The notes: generated by a model from the letters alone, not told the origin. A stretch of DNA of 64,000 bases from Lutjanus erythropterus (GCA_020091685.1 CM034613.1:1640345-1704344), one strand, 5' to 3'. Positions 33,048 to 44,899 are shown, numbered from the stretch's first letter. Numbers and translations are program-made.

Positions 33048-34115
33048 ATGGTTCTATGGTTTGCACTTGCAATCACAAGATTTTTGTACACTTGGGAGAA
33101 GTGGAAACAAGCTGTAAACACATCTGATATTAGTTTATAAAAGAAATATGGCAACAAATAATATCGCTCCAAAAAAGACTCAGTAGGTAATAGTCAGCGT
33201 TTCTGCAGGTTTCAACAAGTTTAAGGCATTTTAAGACTGTAGAATAAAAATGTAATTTAAGGCAGATTTCACGTCCATACTGGCAAAATAAAAAACACAA
33301 GCACATTTTGTATTCATGCTTAGTCATAAATGTAACTCAATAAAAGTAATGTTAACTTCATAATTTAATATTTCTTTTTAAATCAAAGACTTTTTAAGAC
33401 ATTTTAAGGCTTAAATTTCAGATGACTGGATTTTAGACTTTTTAAGACGTTTAAAGGACAGGGGCGTTTTTAGAAGGGGGGCACCGGTCACCCCGACATC
33501 TGATTGGCCATCCCAAGTGCTGCTCCATTATCCTCAAGTATGATTGGTTATCTGTCCAGTGAGAGACAGTGAGGTATTTTCAAATGTTCATAGTTTTCTT
33601 TTATTTCTTTTACAATCCAAATTTACTTAAATAATACAACATAAATCATAAAAATAAAAGTATTTTTCATGATGGGATTGTGGAGGATGAGTCTGGGAGT
33701 CTCACAGTCCAAAGAAAAAGTTCCAATTTCTTTTTGAGAACTGTAAGTAAATAAAGTAAGGAAGCTTTATATTATGTTCTTATGATGCCAGACTGTTGTG
33801 TTGTAATTGGTAATATTTGTTTTTAATATTTATTTATTAAAAATTTATTAAAAGACAGTCTAATATACTGTAATGTTAGTAAGCGTGTACATACTTCATG
33901 CCACCCCTGCATTTATGTCAGTGCCCCACTTGGGCCACGCCAGTCAAAACAGAAGTCTGGAAACTCCCTACAGGAACCCTGTTAGTGTTGTACTAGTGTC
34001 CAGCATCAACAAAGAGTTAAATCCAATGGTTTGCACTTTCAACAAATGCTTTTTGTATACCTGGGGAGGTAAAAACAACCTGTAAACATCTGACATAGTT
34101 TATAAAGCAAATATG
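33048..34115 (+). repeat. Duplicated segment, arms about 980 bp apart
   Basis: Arm 1 (33048-33142) and arm 2 (34024-34112) share caatggttt/gtttgcact, tttttgtacacttgg vs tttttgtatacctgg, aaacaagctgtaaacacatctg vs aacaacctgtaaacatctga, and agtttataaa. Between them lies a tttaaggcattttaagac-type teleost repeat (33190-33440). Confidence 0.65.
33190..33440 (+). repeat. Teleost 'tttctgcaggtttcaacaa' repeat
   Basis: Starts gtcagcgtttctgcaggttt, then tttaaggcattttaagac, ggcagatttcacgtccatac, and ends in tttttaagacgtttaaagg. A short related start lies at 32227 (gtcaggatttctgcgggttt). Confidence 0.7.
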
Positions 34116-34367
34116 CATCCAGAAGATGTTAACCCTTGCTTTAAAAAGGTCTGAATCTGAAATTGCATACACCATTTTTTGCACTGCTGATGATGGAAGT
34201 AGACAGGAAGTGAACCTCCTCTCTTCCTTCTCATCTCTGTTGAGAGTTGCACAAGCGCAGTACTGGCACTTTCCTCCGCCATGCTAGCATCATCCAGCTG
34301 GCTGGACCAGGCCAGTGAACATGGCCAGACTGAACTGAAGAGGAAGAACTTCTTTTATTAGTCCCCT

Positions 34368-34636
34368 TTTTCTTTTTTTTTTTTCTTACATTCCATTGTT
34401 AATTATTTTACACACAAAGCATGCAAGTTTTGTGAGAGAGGTGGTAGAGTGATGGATGCTGCCCAGAAACAGGCACCCTGAGCTTACAGACTCCTTGACT
34501 GTGTCCAGGAGGTGAAACTGGCACTCTTCCAGCTATCAGTCCACTCTGTACTTTCTGGTCCAAGCTGGACTTGAATCAGCTACCCTCCGGGCTCCAAGCC
34601 AAGTCCTTACAAACTGAGCAACTGCCGCCCTGCAAC
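34368..34636 (-). mobile_element. tRNA-derived SINE
   Basis: On the minus strand the head reads gggcggcagttgctcagttt then gtaaggacttggcttggagc, with a box-B-like gattcaagtcc, i.e. a tRNA-like Pol III promoter region. The body has ggaagagtgccagtttcacc and gggtgcctgtttctgggcag, and the tail is an A run at 34370-34384 (T on plus). SINEs move using LINE reverse transcriptase. Box and body order match a SINE type widespread in teleosts. The spurious ORF 34571-34867 overlaps it. Confidence 0.85.
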
Positions 34637-35038
34637 AGACAACAGGGAACAGGAGGTTTGGCTCCTGGTACCCACAGGGCTCAGTCAGCTAGGATGGTTA
34701 GGTCTAAGTCTACCCAAGATAACCAGGTTACCCCAGCTACAGTTAACAGCAGTCTGTCTACTTTAGCATCAAGGAACATAGTTATATGTCCAGCTGGTAA
34801 CTCTTTAAATCATCAAGGTCCTGGACTCTGCCATCAAATAGAGTCCAAATGGTACCACTTTAGTTGAAGTCAAGGGAAAACAAAAGCTGTTGTAATGTGT
34901 AATAAAACTTCATGACAGCTTTATGATGTCTAAAATATGGAACTGTTGTTGAGGTCATGGCACACCTATAATGGTCTCATGGCAAGTGTCAAAACCAACC
35001 ATATAACAGTATAGGATATACTGTGTAGTATAGTATAA
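34637..35038. other. Non-coding, nothing recognised
   Basis: No supported feature. Confidence 0.5.
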
Positions 35039-35493
35039 GGGTGTTTTTACACCTAAAAGTTGGGACACTGTTCTCATTTGGTCCAGTTAGTTTTGGGTTT
35101 ACGATGCAATTATCCAAGTGGACTAAAGAACTTTACATGTCATACTAGCATCCTGTCTTCATCACCTACAAGGGCTGCATGTCCCTATATTTGATGTTGA
35201 TTGGTCTGTCTGACGTTGGCATGTTTACAGTCCGGCAGGTGGCCTGACATCCTGTCGTAATTTCCTGCAATTGGTTTGAAAGTCCAAACCACCCAAATAA
35301 AATTTCACACAAGAAACAAACCAAACCATGGTTCAGTTAGATCCAGACCAAAGCCGCCACTTTTTGCCGGACCAAAGTCTGGCTTTTTGGTCTGGACCAT
35401 GGTCCAGGGGAAGTTTCACACCTGTAATTTTGGTCCGGATCGAACTAAGAAGTCTGAAAGTCCAGACCAAACAATGTAGGTGTGAAAACGACC
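35039..35493. mobile_element. Harbinger-type MITE, TAA flanked, 455 bp
   Basis: Ends read inward GGGTGTTTTTACACCTAAAA (left) and GGTCGTTTTCACACCTACAT (right, minus strand). TAA flanks it on both sides (35036-35038 and 35494-35496), the 3-bp TWA target typical of PIF/Harbinger. Internal tggtctggaccatggtccag near 35390 is itself palindromic. The ORFs across it are artefacts. Confidence 0.82.
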
Positions 35494-35496
35494 TAA

Positions 35497-36462
35497 GTCA
35501 GACAGTTTTGTTAAGTTTGATAATGTCAGGTTGTCATGACCAAGACGATGAAAGGCTATATTGTCTGGGTCAGTGTCAAGCTGTCAAAACATCATCATAA
35601 TTGATTTAATGTCAGCAGTTGCAGACATTCAGATAGACTCTTTCATGTTCATTACAGATTCATGTCATGTTATGATGGTATTGTGTCAGTCTTGTGCCCA
35701 CCCCATCGAATAAAGAGTTACCAACTGATTTTAATGCATAGAAAACTTACACCAAGCCTGTTAGTAAGAATCCAGTCCAGGTCAGTCCTAGTGGCCACAA
35801 CACAGCATCTTTGAGGAAGTCTTCTCTGCCTTACTATGTGACACTGACAAGCACAAATGAATGCACGTACAAATGATCCACAGTGTTAATTCGGAGCATT
35901 TTTAGATGCACCGACAGCAGCAGATTGTCACTCAGTCAGACAGCTTGGAGCTTCTCGAGTGATGGCAGGGTCAGGGGAATGGAAACTGGGCCAGAAACAG
36001 TCTGTACGACACCAATCTGCAGAGCACAGTGTCTGATTCAGGAAACGACTAACTTCTCCCACTGCAGGACGTTAGAGGCACGGATTCACAGACTTGTTTA
36101 TCAGTCCTCAGTGTATGAATAATTGATAGAAGCAGACTGTTTGTTTGTACATACCCTAGACTGAGTTGGTTTATAGAGAGATGAATGACTGAGCTTCTAA
36201 ATGGTGATTTAATTGCTTGTGCAAAATTGTAGTGGCATTAAGCAAATGGAAGCAGATAATGATGGTCTCTCTTGACAGTCATTACATTTGCCAACATTAT
36301 AAACATTTACTTATCAAGTCAAAGACGTTTTCCAAAAGCAGTAAAGATACAAATATATAATACTTCAAAACTCAAAATCATGAGTGTGTAAATAGGTGTT
36401 AATTGTGTTGGTCACCTTCTCATCAGCTCGTACAAATGTCATCAGTGACTGTTGAAGCAACA
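35497..36462. other. Non-coding, nothing firm
   Basis: The block 35880-36110 is less AT-rich and complex, with an ORF of 79 residues that matches no family. The rest is AT-rich. Confidence 0.4.
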
Positions 36463-37126
36463 GGGCTTTTCACACTGTACTTAGCCCCCAGGCTGTGAGA
36501 GCTGGGAGCCTCTGGCTAAGAAAATTTCATTCTGGCACAATCCTGGTACAAAGTGGGCTAAGTCCAACTTTAGCCTAGGGCTTGCTGGCCCTACTCATGA
36601 GAAGGATTAGCCCCAGATCAGCAGGATTATTCCCTTGAAAATCAACTAAACTCAGGGCTAAAAGCTACCACTGTGAAATGGGGCTAAAAAATAAAAGGCC
36701 TAGTCACAGAACATTGTAAAATCTCTACATCAATTGCTGTGAAAAGGCACATTTAAGGCCAGGCTAGGAGAACGGCAGGTAAATCAAGTTGCCCTCCACT
36801 TAGTCTAACCCTGGGCTAATAATGTGTGTGTGAAAAGGGGCTAAATTATCCCAGGATTAACTATTAGCACAGGATAGGATAGCCCTGACCTAAGGATATG
36901 CACTGCACATCCTTAGTCATGGGCTATATGGCAGGTTTTAGCCCTGGGCTAAGTCGATTTTCATGGCATAACCCCTGCAAACTTGGGGCTAATCCTGCTC
37001 TGGAGCAGGGTCAGAGAGCCCTAGGCTAAAGTCAGGGTTAGCCAGGATTGTGTCAGTGTCAAAAGCTTTATTAGCCTGGGGCTAACAGCTCTCGTAGCCA
37101 GGAGCTAATTGTAGTGTGAAAAGCCT
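36463..37126. mobile_element. Palindromic TIR element, 664 bp
   Basis: Left end GGGCTTTTCACACTGTACTT followed by agcccccaggctgtgagagc; right end on minus AGGCTTTTCACACTACAATT followed by agctcctggctacgagagct. The interior is filled with short gggctaa/ttagccc words in both orientations, giving a strongly self-complementary sequence. No ORF; target duplication not clear. Confidence 0.8.
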
Positions 37127-38780
37127 AATTATATAACTATTCTACTTTCACATTTCAGCTTCAAAATCATTTTGATGCTGCCCTAACTTGTAATGGTTGA
37201 ATGTCTGTTTTTCCACCATGTAATTCTGGTGTACGCGTCACAATAAGTGTACCTTACAGTATTAAGTCACACACAACAAACTGTATCACTGATTTTGGTA
37301 AAAGTGGACCACATTTTATGGGGACAGTGTTATTTGAAGTTTTCTGATGGACACTGAAGTAAACTGCTGTTAAAGGTAGCTGCTGTTAGCTAGTTATCTT
37401 CACTGTGCTGATGTGGACGGGGGTGAACTTCATGTGGACTTCAGCACATCTTCCTGACTTCTGTGTTACAAGAAAAATATCCATGTTGCAATTGTCTCCC
37501 TGATACTTTTGTCTCGACCCTGACAACAAGGCGCAGAGTCTGAGGAACCAACCAATGAAGACTTGTTCAACTAAGACTATGCTCTCTTTGACTAAAGTTG
37601 GGGGAGCAGCCCTAATATCATGAACACTGACCTCCTTTAGTATCTGTAGAAGAACAACTTTGAAAATGAAAACAGTAGTTAGCTTTGTCAAAGTCAAACA
37701 CTTTAATCTACTCAACCTCCTCCATATGTGGACTTTGAGGTCCTATAACAATGTCACCCTATTTTACCACTTGGTTCCTGACACACAAAGTTTATAAGTC
37801 ATATAACACACTACAGGTCCTGTTGAGGTAAACAAAAGAATATAAAAGTCCCTTTACAGTCTGACAGTTGCTGCCAGCCAGTCTACTTTTCCTTTCTGTG
37901 CTATAAAGTTAGCAAATAATGTAATGTTTAGTTAGCTAGCTAGCAAACAATGTGATGTTTTCTTAAAGCTCCTACAAGGAACTTCAATATTGTGCTGATT
38001 TTTGAGACACCTTTGGACAAAAGCAGTGGTGTTTCCATTGCCGTAACCACAAAATGAAAACAAAAACAAAATGATTAAAAGGAAAAAATCTCTCCTGGTT
38101 CCTTTTAACTGGCTAACATACTACCTTCTGTAACTTTGCCTGGGCTTGTTTAATGTGATTTGGAGAAAACAATGTGGTGGCAGCCACTAAGATCAATAAC
38201 TATGAAACAGCTAAACTTCTCTCTGGCAGTCCTGTTTACTTATGTACCTCATATAGAGTACAGTATTAAATTTAAACTGTTTCATAATCAGTTAAAAAAT
38301 CATTGTAGTAGGTTTGTAGTAGGCTATTTAGCTAGCTAACAAACAATGAAACATTTTCTTAACTTTTTAGCTAGTGATGTTGGTACTGTTGGTACTGGTA
38401 TGGTCACAAACAGCTGATGCTATCATTTTTCTTGGGAGGGAATTCTCAAAAGCAAATAGTGCTTGTAATGATGGTAGCTATAAAAAGTTAATAAAGTAGT
38501 GTGTCTGTGTATCTGTTTATGTGACAGCTGAGACTCAAAATTCACCAAGAAATGTAATTCTTTGTGTTATTTTCCACCATTTTTTTTTTTTTTTTGGTTG
38601 TTTCTATACACACACTAACTGCCTTCATACAGTTCACATTTTCCAGCCAAGTTTAAATGTTATTCAAAATGCACAAACACTTCTTTGCCACTTTGCAGTG
38701 ACTTTCATATGCTATATCTAAAATTCACTTTACTTACAGACTGAATGCACCTTTGGATTTCCAAAGACACAAAGTTTCTG
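37127..38780. other. Non-coding; single TAGCTAG units
   Basis: Two isolated units of the array type found at 42.0 and 44.1 kb occur at 37926-37975 (agttagctagctagcaaaca) and 38328-38385 (agctagctaacaaacaatga). The minus ORF 37386-37715 has no recognisable domain. Confidence 0.5.
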
Positions 38781-39180
38781 TGGGAAAAGCCCAAGCACTG
38801 AGGGTTTCCAGTGAATAAATTCACTGTGAAGACTGAAGCCAAGAAAGAGTTGGCCTGTTAGTAGAATTCATCACCATATCTTACTGTAAAAGAACACCAC
38901 ACATTTTTCACATAAAGGTCAGTTTACTCCTTGTGAGGTTGCAGAACTTAGCCTGTGAAACTGTTGTAGAGTAGGAGGATGTAGACAAGCAGCTGTTACA
39001 GCAGTGGTACCTCACTAGTAAAACACTGTAATGTAGGTAAAGGTTTCCTCTTTTCAAACCCTTTTGCCAGGAAAACTGATGCTATATAATGTAACCTGAA
39101 AATACAGTAATCCAACGCCATTAAGATAAAGGTTATAATCCACAAAACCTCCATTTAACAGACAGCAAGAGGTCTTTTCT
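38780..39180 (+). repeat. Duplicated segment X, copy 1
   Basis: Ordered matches with 46425-46710: ggtttccagtgaataaat, gaagccaagaaagag vs gtagccaagaggg, cagtggtacctcactagtaaaac vs cagtggtaacttactgtgtaaaac, gatgctatataa vs gatcctatataa, and ataatccacaaaacct vs ataatcgacaaacct. Both copies are in the same orientation. Confidence 0.7.
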
Positions 39181-39659
39181 GGCAGCAGCTGTTATCATCT
39201 ATCCAACAGGAAACTATAACTTTGGAAGAAAAACTGAAACTAAAAGCCACTAGCCTCTGCTTCATGAAAGCTATTTTACTTTTATAAATCTCCACTGAAT
39301 TGCCATGTTTCAATCACACTCTGAGCAGCATAATGTTTCATGGAAAGCCTATAAATGTGCAATGTGAAATTGAAACACCAGGCAGAGAGAGTCTAATGGC
39401 AACATTATGGAAAGGATCCTGAGAGAAATGGACGATTTATCGCTCTCTTCAAAGCTACCAGACTCCATTTACAGAAACTGTAATTCTATCATCATAAAAC
39501 ACTTCACTGAAACGTGACAGAAACAAAATAAAACTCACCAAAATGTGTTGGCTTGTCTTTCCATCATTCACCAATTCTGGTTTGGTGGAAATAAACCTTA
39601 ACTCACTGAGTTTAGATGTGAAAATAGTTTGGCTGTCGATGCCTTTTCCAACACATCCT
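39181..39659. other. Non-coding; unique-looking block
   Basis: The block 39290-39500 (for example catgtttcaatcacactctg, gaaatggacgatttatcgct) has no repeat signature and could be conserved. Confidence 0.35.
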
Positions 39660-39985
39660 CAAACCTGCACTCTTCTAAATTAAAGTACTAACTAGAACCT
39701 TAAAGGGTTCATCAGTTTGTCCCCTTAGGTGAACCCTTTTTGGTTCTTAGTAGCACCTTTTATAAAGGTTCCACTTTGAACTATTTCAGAGAGTTCTACC
39801 TAGAACCCAGCATAAAGGTTTATACATAGAACCAATTGTGAAAGGTTTCCCACCTATAGTTTGCAAGATAACTTTTCTATGGTATAATGGTTCCACCCAG
39901 AATTCTCTCTGGAGGTTTTGTCAATATACTTTCCACCTTCAGAGAGCTAAAAAGAACCCACTCAGTGGTTCTACCAAGAACTTTT
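39660..39985 (+). repeat. Diverged 'aaaggttcta' tandem region
   Basis: Irregular repeats of agaacc, ttaaagggttc, aaaggttcc and ggttctaccaagaac with about 40-60 bp spacing, in both orientations. Related in wording to the 55-bp minisatellite at 17945-18330. Confidence 0.6.
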
Positions 39986-40008
39986 TTATATTACAATTTT
40001 TTTAGACA

Positions 40009-40975
40009 CAAATGAGGTAAGACATATCAAGGCAAAAATAACGTAAAAGAGATGACGACAAAAACAAAATAACAATCCAAAAACCGTAGCTTAAAAAACC
40101 TAACAAAAAAGACCTAACAAGACAAAGACAAGGACATGATGAGACATACACAACACAAAAGAAGTAACAAGACAAAAACGACGGAAGACAAAAAAGACAT
40201 AATAAGACAAAAATAAGATAAGACATAGCAAGACAAAATGGCATAACAAGAGAAATAAGACATAAAAAGACAAAAATTGTGAAACAAGACAAAAACAATG
40301 TGATAAAAGGAACAAGATGAAAAAGAAAAAAAACAGCATTAAAAACATCACAAGAAAAAAATGACAAAAAGACCTCACAAGACAAAAAAATAATCTATAA
40401 CAAGACAACAACAATACGAGACAAAAAAAAGACATAATGAGACGAAAGCAATGTAATTAAAAGACAAAAAAGACCTAACAAGACAAAAACGAGGCAACAC
40501 ATAATTAGGCAAAAACAACATGAAAGGGGTAACAAGACAAAACGACAAAAGACAAATAAGACTTAACAAGATAATAACTATATAATGGCAAAACTTATGT
40601 CATTAAAAAACTTTACAAGACAAAAAAGACATAAAACAAGATAAGAAATAAAACAAAAAAGTAACATAAAGGACGTAACAAGACAAAAGTGAGGACAGAC
40701 ATAACAAGACAAAAAAAGATATAAGACAAAAAAGACCTAACATGCCAAAAACAAGGCAACACATAACAAGACGAAAACAAAGCAAATGAGGTAACAAGAC
40801 AAAACGACAAAAGACATGTAAGACATAACCCAGACAATTTACAGTACATTTCAGAGCCTGAACTTTTTCATTTTTACTTTAGTAAAGAAGTTGAATCAGA
40901 ACTTCTTTTTTTTTTACACAATTATCTGTACTTCTAGTCGAGAACGTGTGTACTTTTGCCACCTCTGTAAATAGC
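40009..40975 (+). repeat. Composite element with internal AACAAGAC array, copy 2
   Basis: Array (40009-40835) of units such as gacctaacaagacaaaaacg and acataacaagacaaa. The right flank reads cagagcctgaactttttcat, agtaaagaagttgaatcaga and gtgtgtacttttgccacctc. Left flank not recognised. The hydrophobic minus-strand ORFs here are translations of the array. Confidence 0.8.
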
Positions 40976-41043
40976 ATTCATTCATGTAACATAATGTAAA
41001 GCACAACTCCCAAGTGCATCACTGACTACTTCTTTTCAATCAG

Positions 41044-41085
41044 GCCTTTTGTGTGTGTGTGCGTATGTGTGTGTGTGTCTTTGTG
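41044..41085. repeat. (GT)n microsatellite
   Basis: Interrupted GT run (gcgtatg in the middle). Confidence 0.9.
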
Positions 41086-41190
41086 GTGAAACTGCCAACA
41101 TGAAAATTACAGAGCAGGGACGAGCTATATCCAGCCACCCACAGAACACAACCACCGCTCCACTCAGCCGTCAGCCTGACAGCCGCTAAT

Positions 41191-41529
41191 CTAACCAGAC
41201 TGTTCTGCGGCTCCAGACCAGCCTGTGAGGAACGCTGTACGAGAGCTCCAGAGGTTGTCAGGGGAGGTGAGGTAACGCTCAGCCCAGAGAAAGGCAGAGG
41301 ACACTGGGTCGTGCTCTGCCGGGGCTGGGGCCGGGGCCGTGTGGGTGTGGGAGTCCTGGAGGTGAGCCAGCTCGGCTGTGGGAGAATTCTGGGAGATGTT
41401 TACCATGTTAAAACCCCAGGGAGGTCCAGTCATTAAATCCCACTCCAAATTGGCCAATCTGGGGTCTGCTTTACTGCCCCTCCTCCTAACCCCACAACAA
41501 CTTCCTTTCAGATTGTTTCTGGGAGGCAT
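41191..41529 (-). CDS. Candidate coding exon, unknown protein
   Basis: A 112-residue minus-strand frame in a GC-rich island. The C-terminal two thirds have GC-rich third positions and aromatic/acidic content typical of coding DNA (for example SSAFLWAERYLTSPDNLW, then FLTGWSGAAEQSG and a stop). The N-terminal 30 residues look less convincing, so translation may enter by splicing rather than at the ATG at 41529; no strong acceptor is visible. It contains a short HTHTAPAPAPAEH low-complexity part. It could be a last exon of a gene whose other exons lie above 41.5 kb or outside the window, a retrogene piece, or a conserved non-coding element open by chance. I do not recognise the family. Confidence 0.3.
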   Translation of the reverse strand: MPPRNNLKGSCCGVRRRGSKADPRLANLEWDLMTGPPWGFNMVNISQNSPTAELAHLQDSHTHTAPAPAPAEHDPVSSAFLWAERYLTSPDNLWSSRTAFLTGWSGAAEQSG

Positions 41530-42039
41530 AATTTGTCCTAGGGCATGATAGGGCTGGATACAGGCTGTAATGACACGGGCAGTTATGACAATGATGGTTA
41601 ATGATGGAAAATTATATTCATAAGTCTGTTTTCATTTGTGTATAATCACCTGACAATAAGAGCACTAGCTCTAGAGATGGCCTTTTGCATTTTGTGAGTT
41701 TTGTAGTCTACAAGGTTAGAAGGGGATAGTCGAGGTGTTTGTAGTCTGCAAGATTACTGCTAGATGCTACCAAATCCTACGTACTTGTCCTTTAAGTTTA
41801 AACTTCTCTTTAAATGTCAGTTTATTTTTTGCTGTAGACTGAGATTATTCCGTTACTTACACTTGTTGGGGTTTAACTTTTAAAATGGCTGCTTTTTATG
41901 AGATGAATTGAGAAAAATAATCAAGTTTCTCAAAGAAAGTTAAGTGACAGACTTGACCAAGTTTTATGATGTGTTCACTTCAGTCATTCCATTAAGACAA
42001 TTTGCGAGTTGCTGTCAGCTCTCAAGCAATGTAATGTTT
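41530..42039. other. Non-coding, nothing recognised
   Basis: No supported feature. Confidence 0.5.
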
Positions 42040-42515
42040 TGTTAGATTTTTACCCAGCTAGCAAACAATGTAATGTTTTGATAACTTTTTAGCTAGCTCG
42101 CAGGCAGACAGTGTATTGTTTTGTTTACTTTTTAGCCAGCTATCTAACAGTGAATTTTTTTGTTTTCTTTCTGGCCAGCCAACAAACATTGTAATGTTTT
42201 GTTAATGTTTTATCTAGCTAGCAAACAATGTAATGTTTTGTCAACTTTTAAGCTATGTAGCAAACAATGTAATGTTTTGTCAACTTTTTAGTTAGCAAAG
42301 AATGTAAAGTTTTGTTACGTTTTTAGCTAGAAAATAATGTATTGTTTTGTTAACTTTATAGCCAGCTAGCAACCGTAATATTTTATGTAATATTTTGGTA
42401 AAGAAAATGTCAGTTTATAGGTGGTGTTTCCATCATTAGAACCACAAAATACAATGTAAAGTTTTCTTATCTTTTTAACTAGCAAGACAATAATGTTTTC
42501 TTAATTTTTTAGCTT
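42040..42515 (+). repeat. TAGCTAG/AATGTAATGTTTTG minisatellite, array 1
   Basis: Units of roughly 38-43 bp: agctagcaaacaatgtaatg followed by ttttgttaactttttagc. About eleven diverged units, with partial deletions toward 42500. Same unit as 44105-44400. Confidence 0.85.
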
Positions 42516-44104
42516 TTATGATTATAATTGTAATTATATTCTCTTTTCCTCTCCCTCTCTCTTTTTCTCTCAATCAAACTGGTACCAGTGAATGGCCACC
42601 CACCATAGAGTCTGATTCTGCCTGAGCAGAGTTTTTCCTCATCACTGTCACTTCACTGCTTGCTCATGGTATATTGGCATTTAGTAAATAATAATATAAA
42701 GAGTACAGTCTAGATCTGCTCTATTGGAAAAGGCCCATGAAATAACTTCTGCTGTGATTTGGCCCTATATAAATAAAAAAATGATTTGCAGAATACAGGT
42801 TTTCTTTCCTCTTTTTTTTTTTTTAACTTAGTAGGTTCCAACAGCACTCAAATTTATTTGTTTTAATTTGGGTATAGCATCTCCATATTGATTTAACTCT
42901 ATTTAATCTTGGTTTATATCAATAAACTTGGATTTACTATACAGAGATTAGTGTTTAATTATGCATCAGGGCTCTGCTTAATTTTAAACATTTTTTAAAA
43001 TTGTGATTAGAATTGATCTTCGATTTAATTAATCTTTGTTGAGGAAACAGAGTCTCACAATCGCAGTGAGCCTCTGATCAGGCTGGTTGGTGTGTGTAAG
43101 CCAACATGCCCCCCGTATGGTGCTACATACACAAGGAAACGATTAACAAAACTCATGTGGTTAAGTAATTGGTGAGAATAAGAATTCTTTTTTCTCCCTC
43201 TTCCTTTTTTAATTAAACCTGTGTTGAGGGGAAACCATCATAGTGTTTGGGTTTAAAAGCAGACAATAAGCCATATCAGTCCGTCTCTTTGTCTGAACAG
43301 ACAGAATCAGATATGTATGAAATTGTGACAAAAGGTACCAAATCCTGAATAAACCCTAATGAAAGCCAGGCCCTGTGAGGTTTGCCACTGGGATGTTTGA
43401 AGCTATGTGTGTATGTTGCTTCAAATACCAGTGGGTCAAGACGGCCTGCCCCGAAAGCATTCTCACGCTCCAACCGAGCCTTCCCCAAAATACAACAGGA
43501 AGCAGGGGGTTAGAGCGCGAGGAGAGGGGTCAGGCGGAGGGGGCGGCACTTAAATGAGTGAGTCACAAAAAAGAATGATTTGAAAGCACATAGTATTCTA
43601 GTGCCATATATGTCTACATCACTGTTTGTGTATGTGGGTCCATGTGGTAGCTGCCTTTTCTCACCACTCGTGTATTTTTAGTGTTGCGCCGGCTCCAGCT
43701 GAGTTGTGTCCAGAGTTCCATAAATACCAATAACAATAACACCCAAATGAAACTTTAGCCTTGAACCTCAGGGACGTTTCATATCTTCAACAGGACAAAC
43801 TAGCCAATAAAAACAACAACAGTCTGTTCTTGTAAAACAGAAAAAAAGATACCTGACAGCTGGTATTCCTCAGGGTGCCACACACGTCCTCAGAAGAGCT
43901 GTTAAAACTGTAAAAAGGCTACTGAGGTGTTAGATTAGTTGTAAACCAGGTTAAAGGAGCAGTCCGGTATTTGGGGAAAATATGCTTGTTTGCTGTTTTA
44001 CAGAGTCTGGCATCAATTTAACCCTTTCAACACACTGTAAAACAAACAAACAAATTTAGTGGAATCAACTAATCTTCTTCACTAACTTAACTAAATTCAC
44101 AAAT
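42516..44104. other. Non-coding with minor repeat fragments
   Basis: Pyrimidine-rich at 42536-42575. At 43950-44000 ggagcagtccggtatttggg is the start of a familiar teleost repeat. A GC-rich patch at 43430-43555 holds overlapping ORFs on both strands without a recognisable protein. Confidence 0.45.
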
Positions 44105-44400
44105 AGTGTTTGTTTGTTTTTTAGCCAGCTAGCAAACAGTGTAATGTTTTGTTTACTTTTTATCTAACAAATAATGTAATATTTTGTTTACTTTTTATCT
44201 AACAAATAATGTAATATTTTGTTTACTTTTTAGGTAGCAAACAATGTAATGTTTTGTTTACATTTTAGCTAGCTAGCAAAGAATGTAATGTGTTGTTTGC
44301 TTTTTAGCTAGCAAACAATGTAATGTTTTGTTTAGTTTTTTGCGAGCTAGTAAACAGTATGATGTTTTGTTAAGGTTTTCACTAGCAGTTAATGTAATTT
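44105..44400 (+). repeat. TAGCTAG/AATGTAATGTTTTG minisatellite, array 2
   Basis: In the middle of the array the unit tatctaacaaataatgtaat (continuing attttgtttacttttt) is repeated with an exact 35-bp period (44161, 44196, 44231). Elsewhere units are 35-43 bp. Confidence 0.9.
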
Positions 44401-44899
44401 TTGTTAAAGCTACAACATAAAACTGTCAGTTGGTGGTTAGCAAGGTGGGAACTAACTACGTACAATTACTTATTTAATGTGCTTAATTAGATTTTTTAGG
44501 TAGCTGTACACTAAAAAAAAGATTGTTGGCACTAGTAAACATGAAGCAATAGTTTCAAGTAAAATGTAACTGAAATATATAAAATCAAAAGCTTATTTAT
44601 CCAAAAAAAGGTGCATATAATGTGAATATGCTTAGTATATACTGAATGTAAACAAATCAAGTAAACTTTATTTACTAAATCACATAAAGAGACTCTGTGT
44701 TACAATCCAACAGTTTATGTAAACATTTGCAATAACTTCATTAAATCTGGCTTAAGGTATTTCATTTATTCACACTGACTGATGGCTTATGATAGAAAAA
44801 CTTTGTATTAAATGCAACTCTTTGTACTAAACTTATGTAATAAAATTACATGGAAAATTTACAGAAATTACAAAATTATTTTTGGGGGTGTCATTTTTA
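44401..44899. other. AT-rich non-coding stretch
   Basis: At 44508 tacactaaaaaaaagattgt resembles a decayed end of the CACTGTAAAAA MITE type. Otherwise nothing. Confidence 0.4.

Noticed and set aside
34571-34867. 98-residue plus-strand ORF
   Set aside because: It overlaps the SINE head in antisense and has no protein features.
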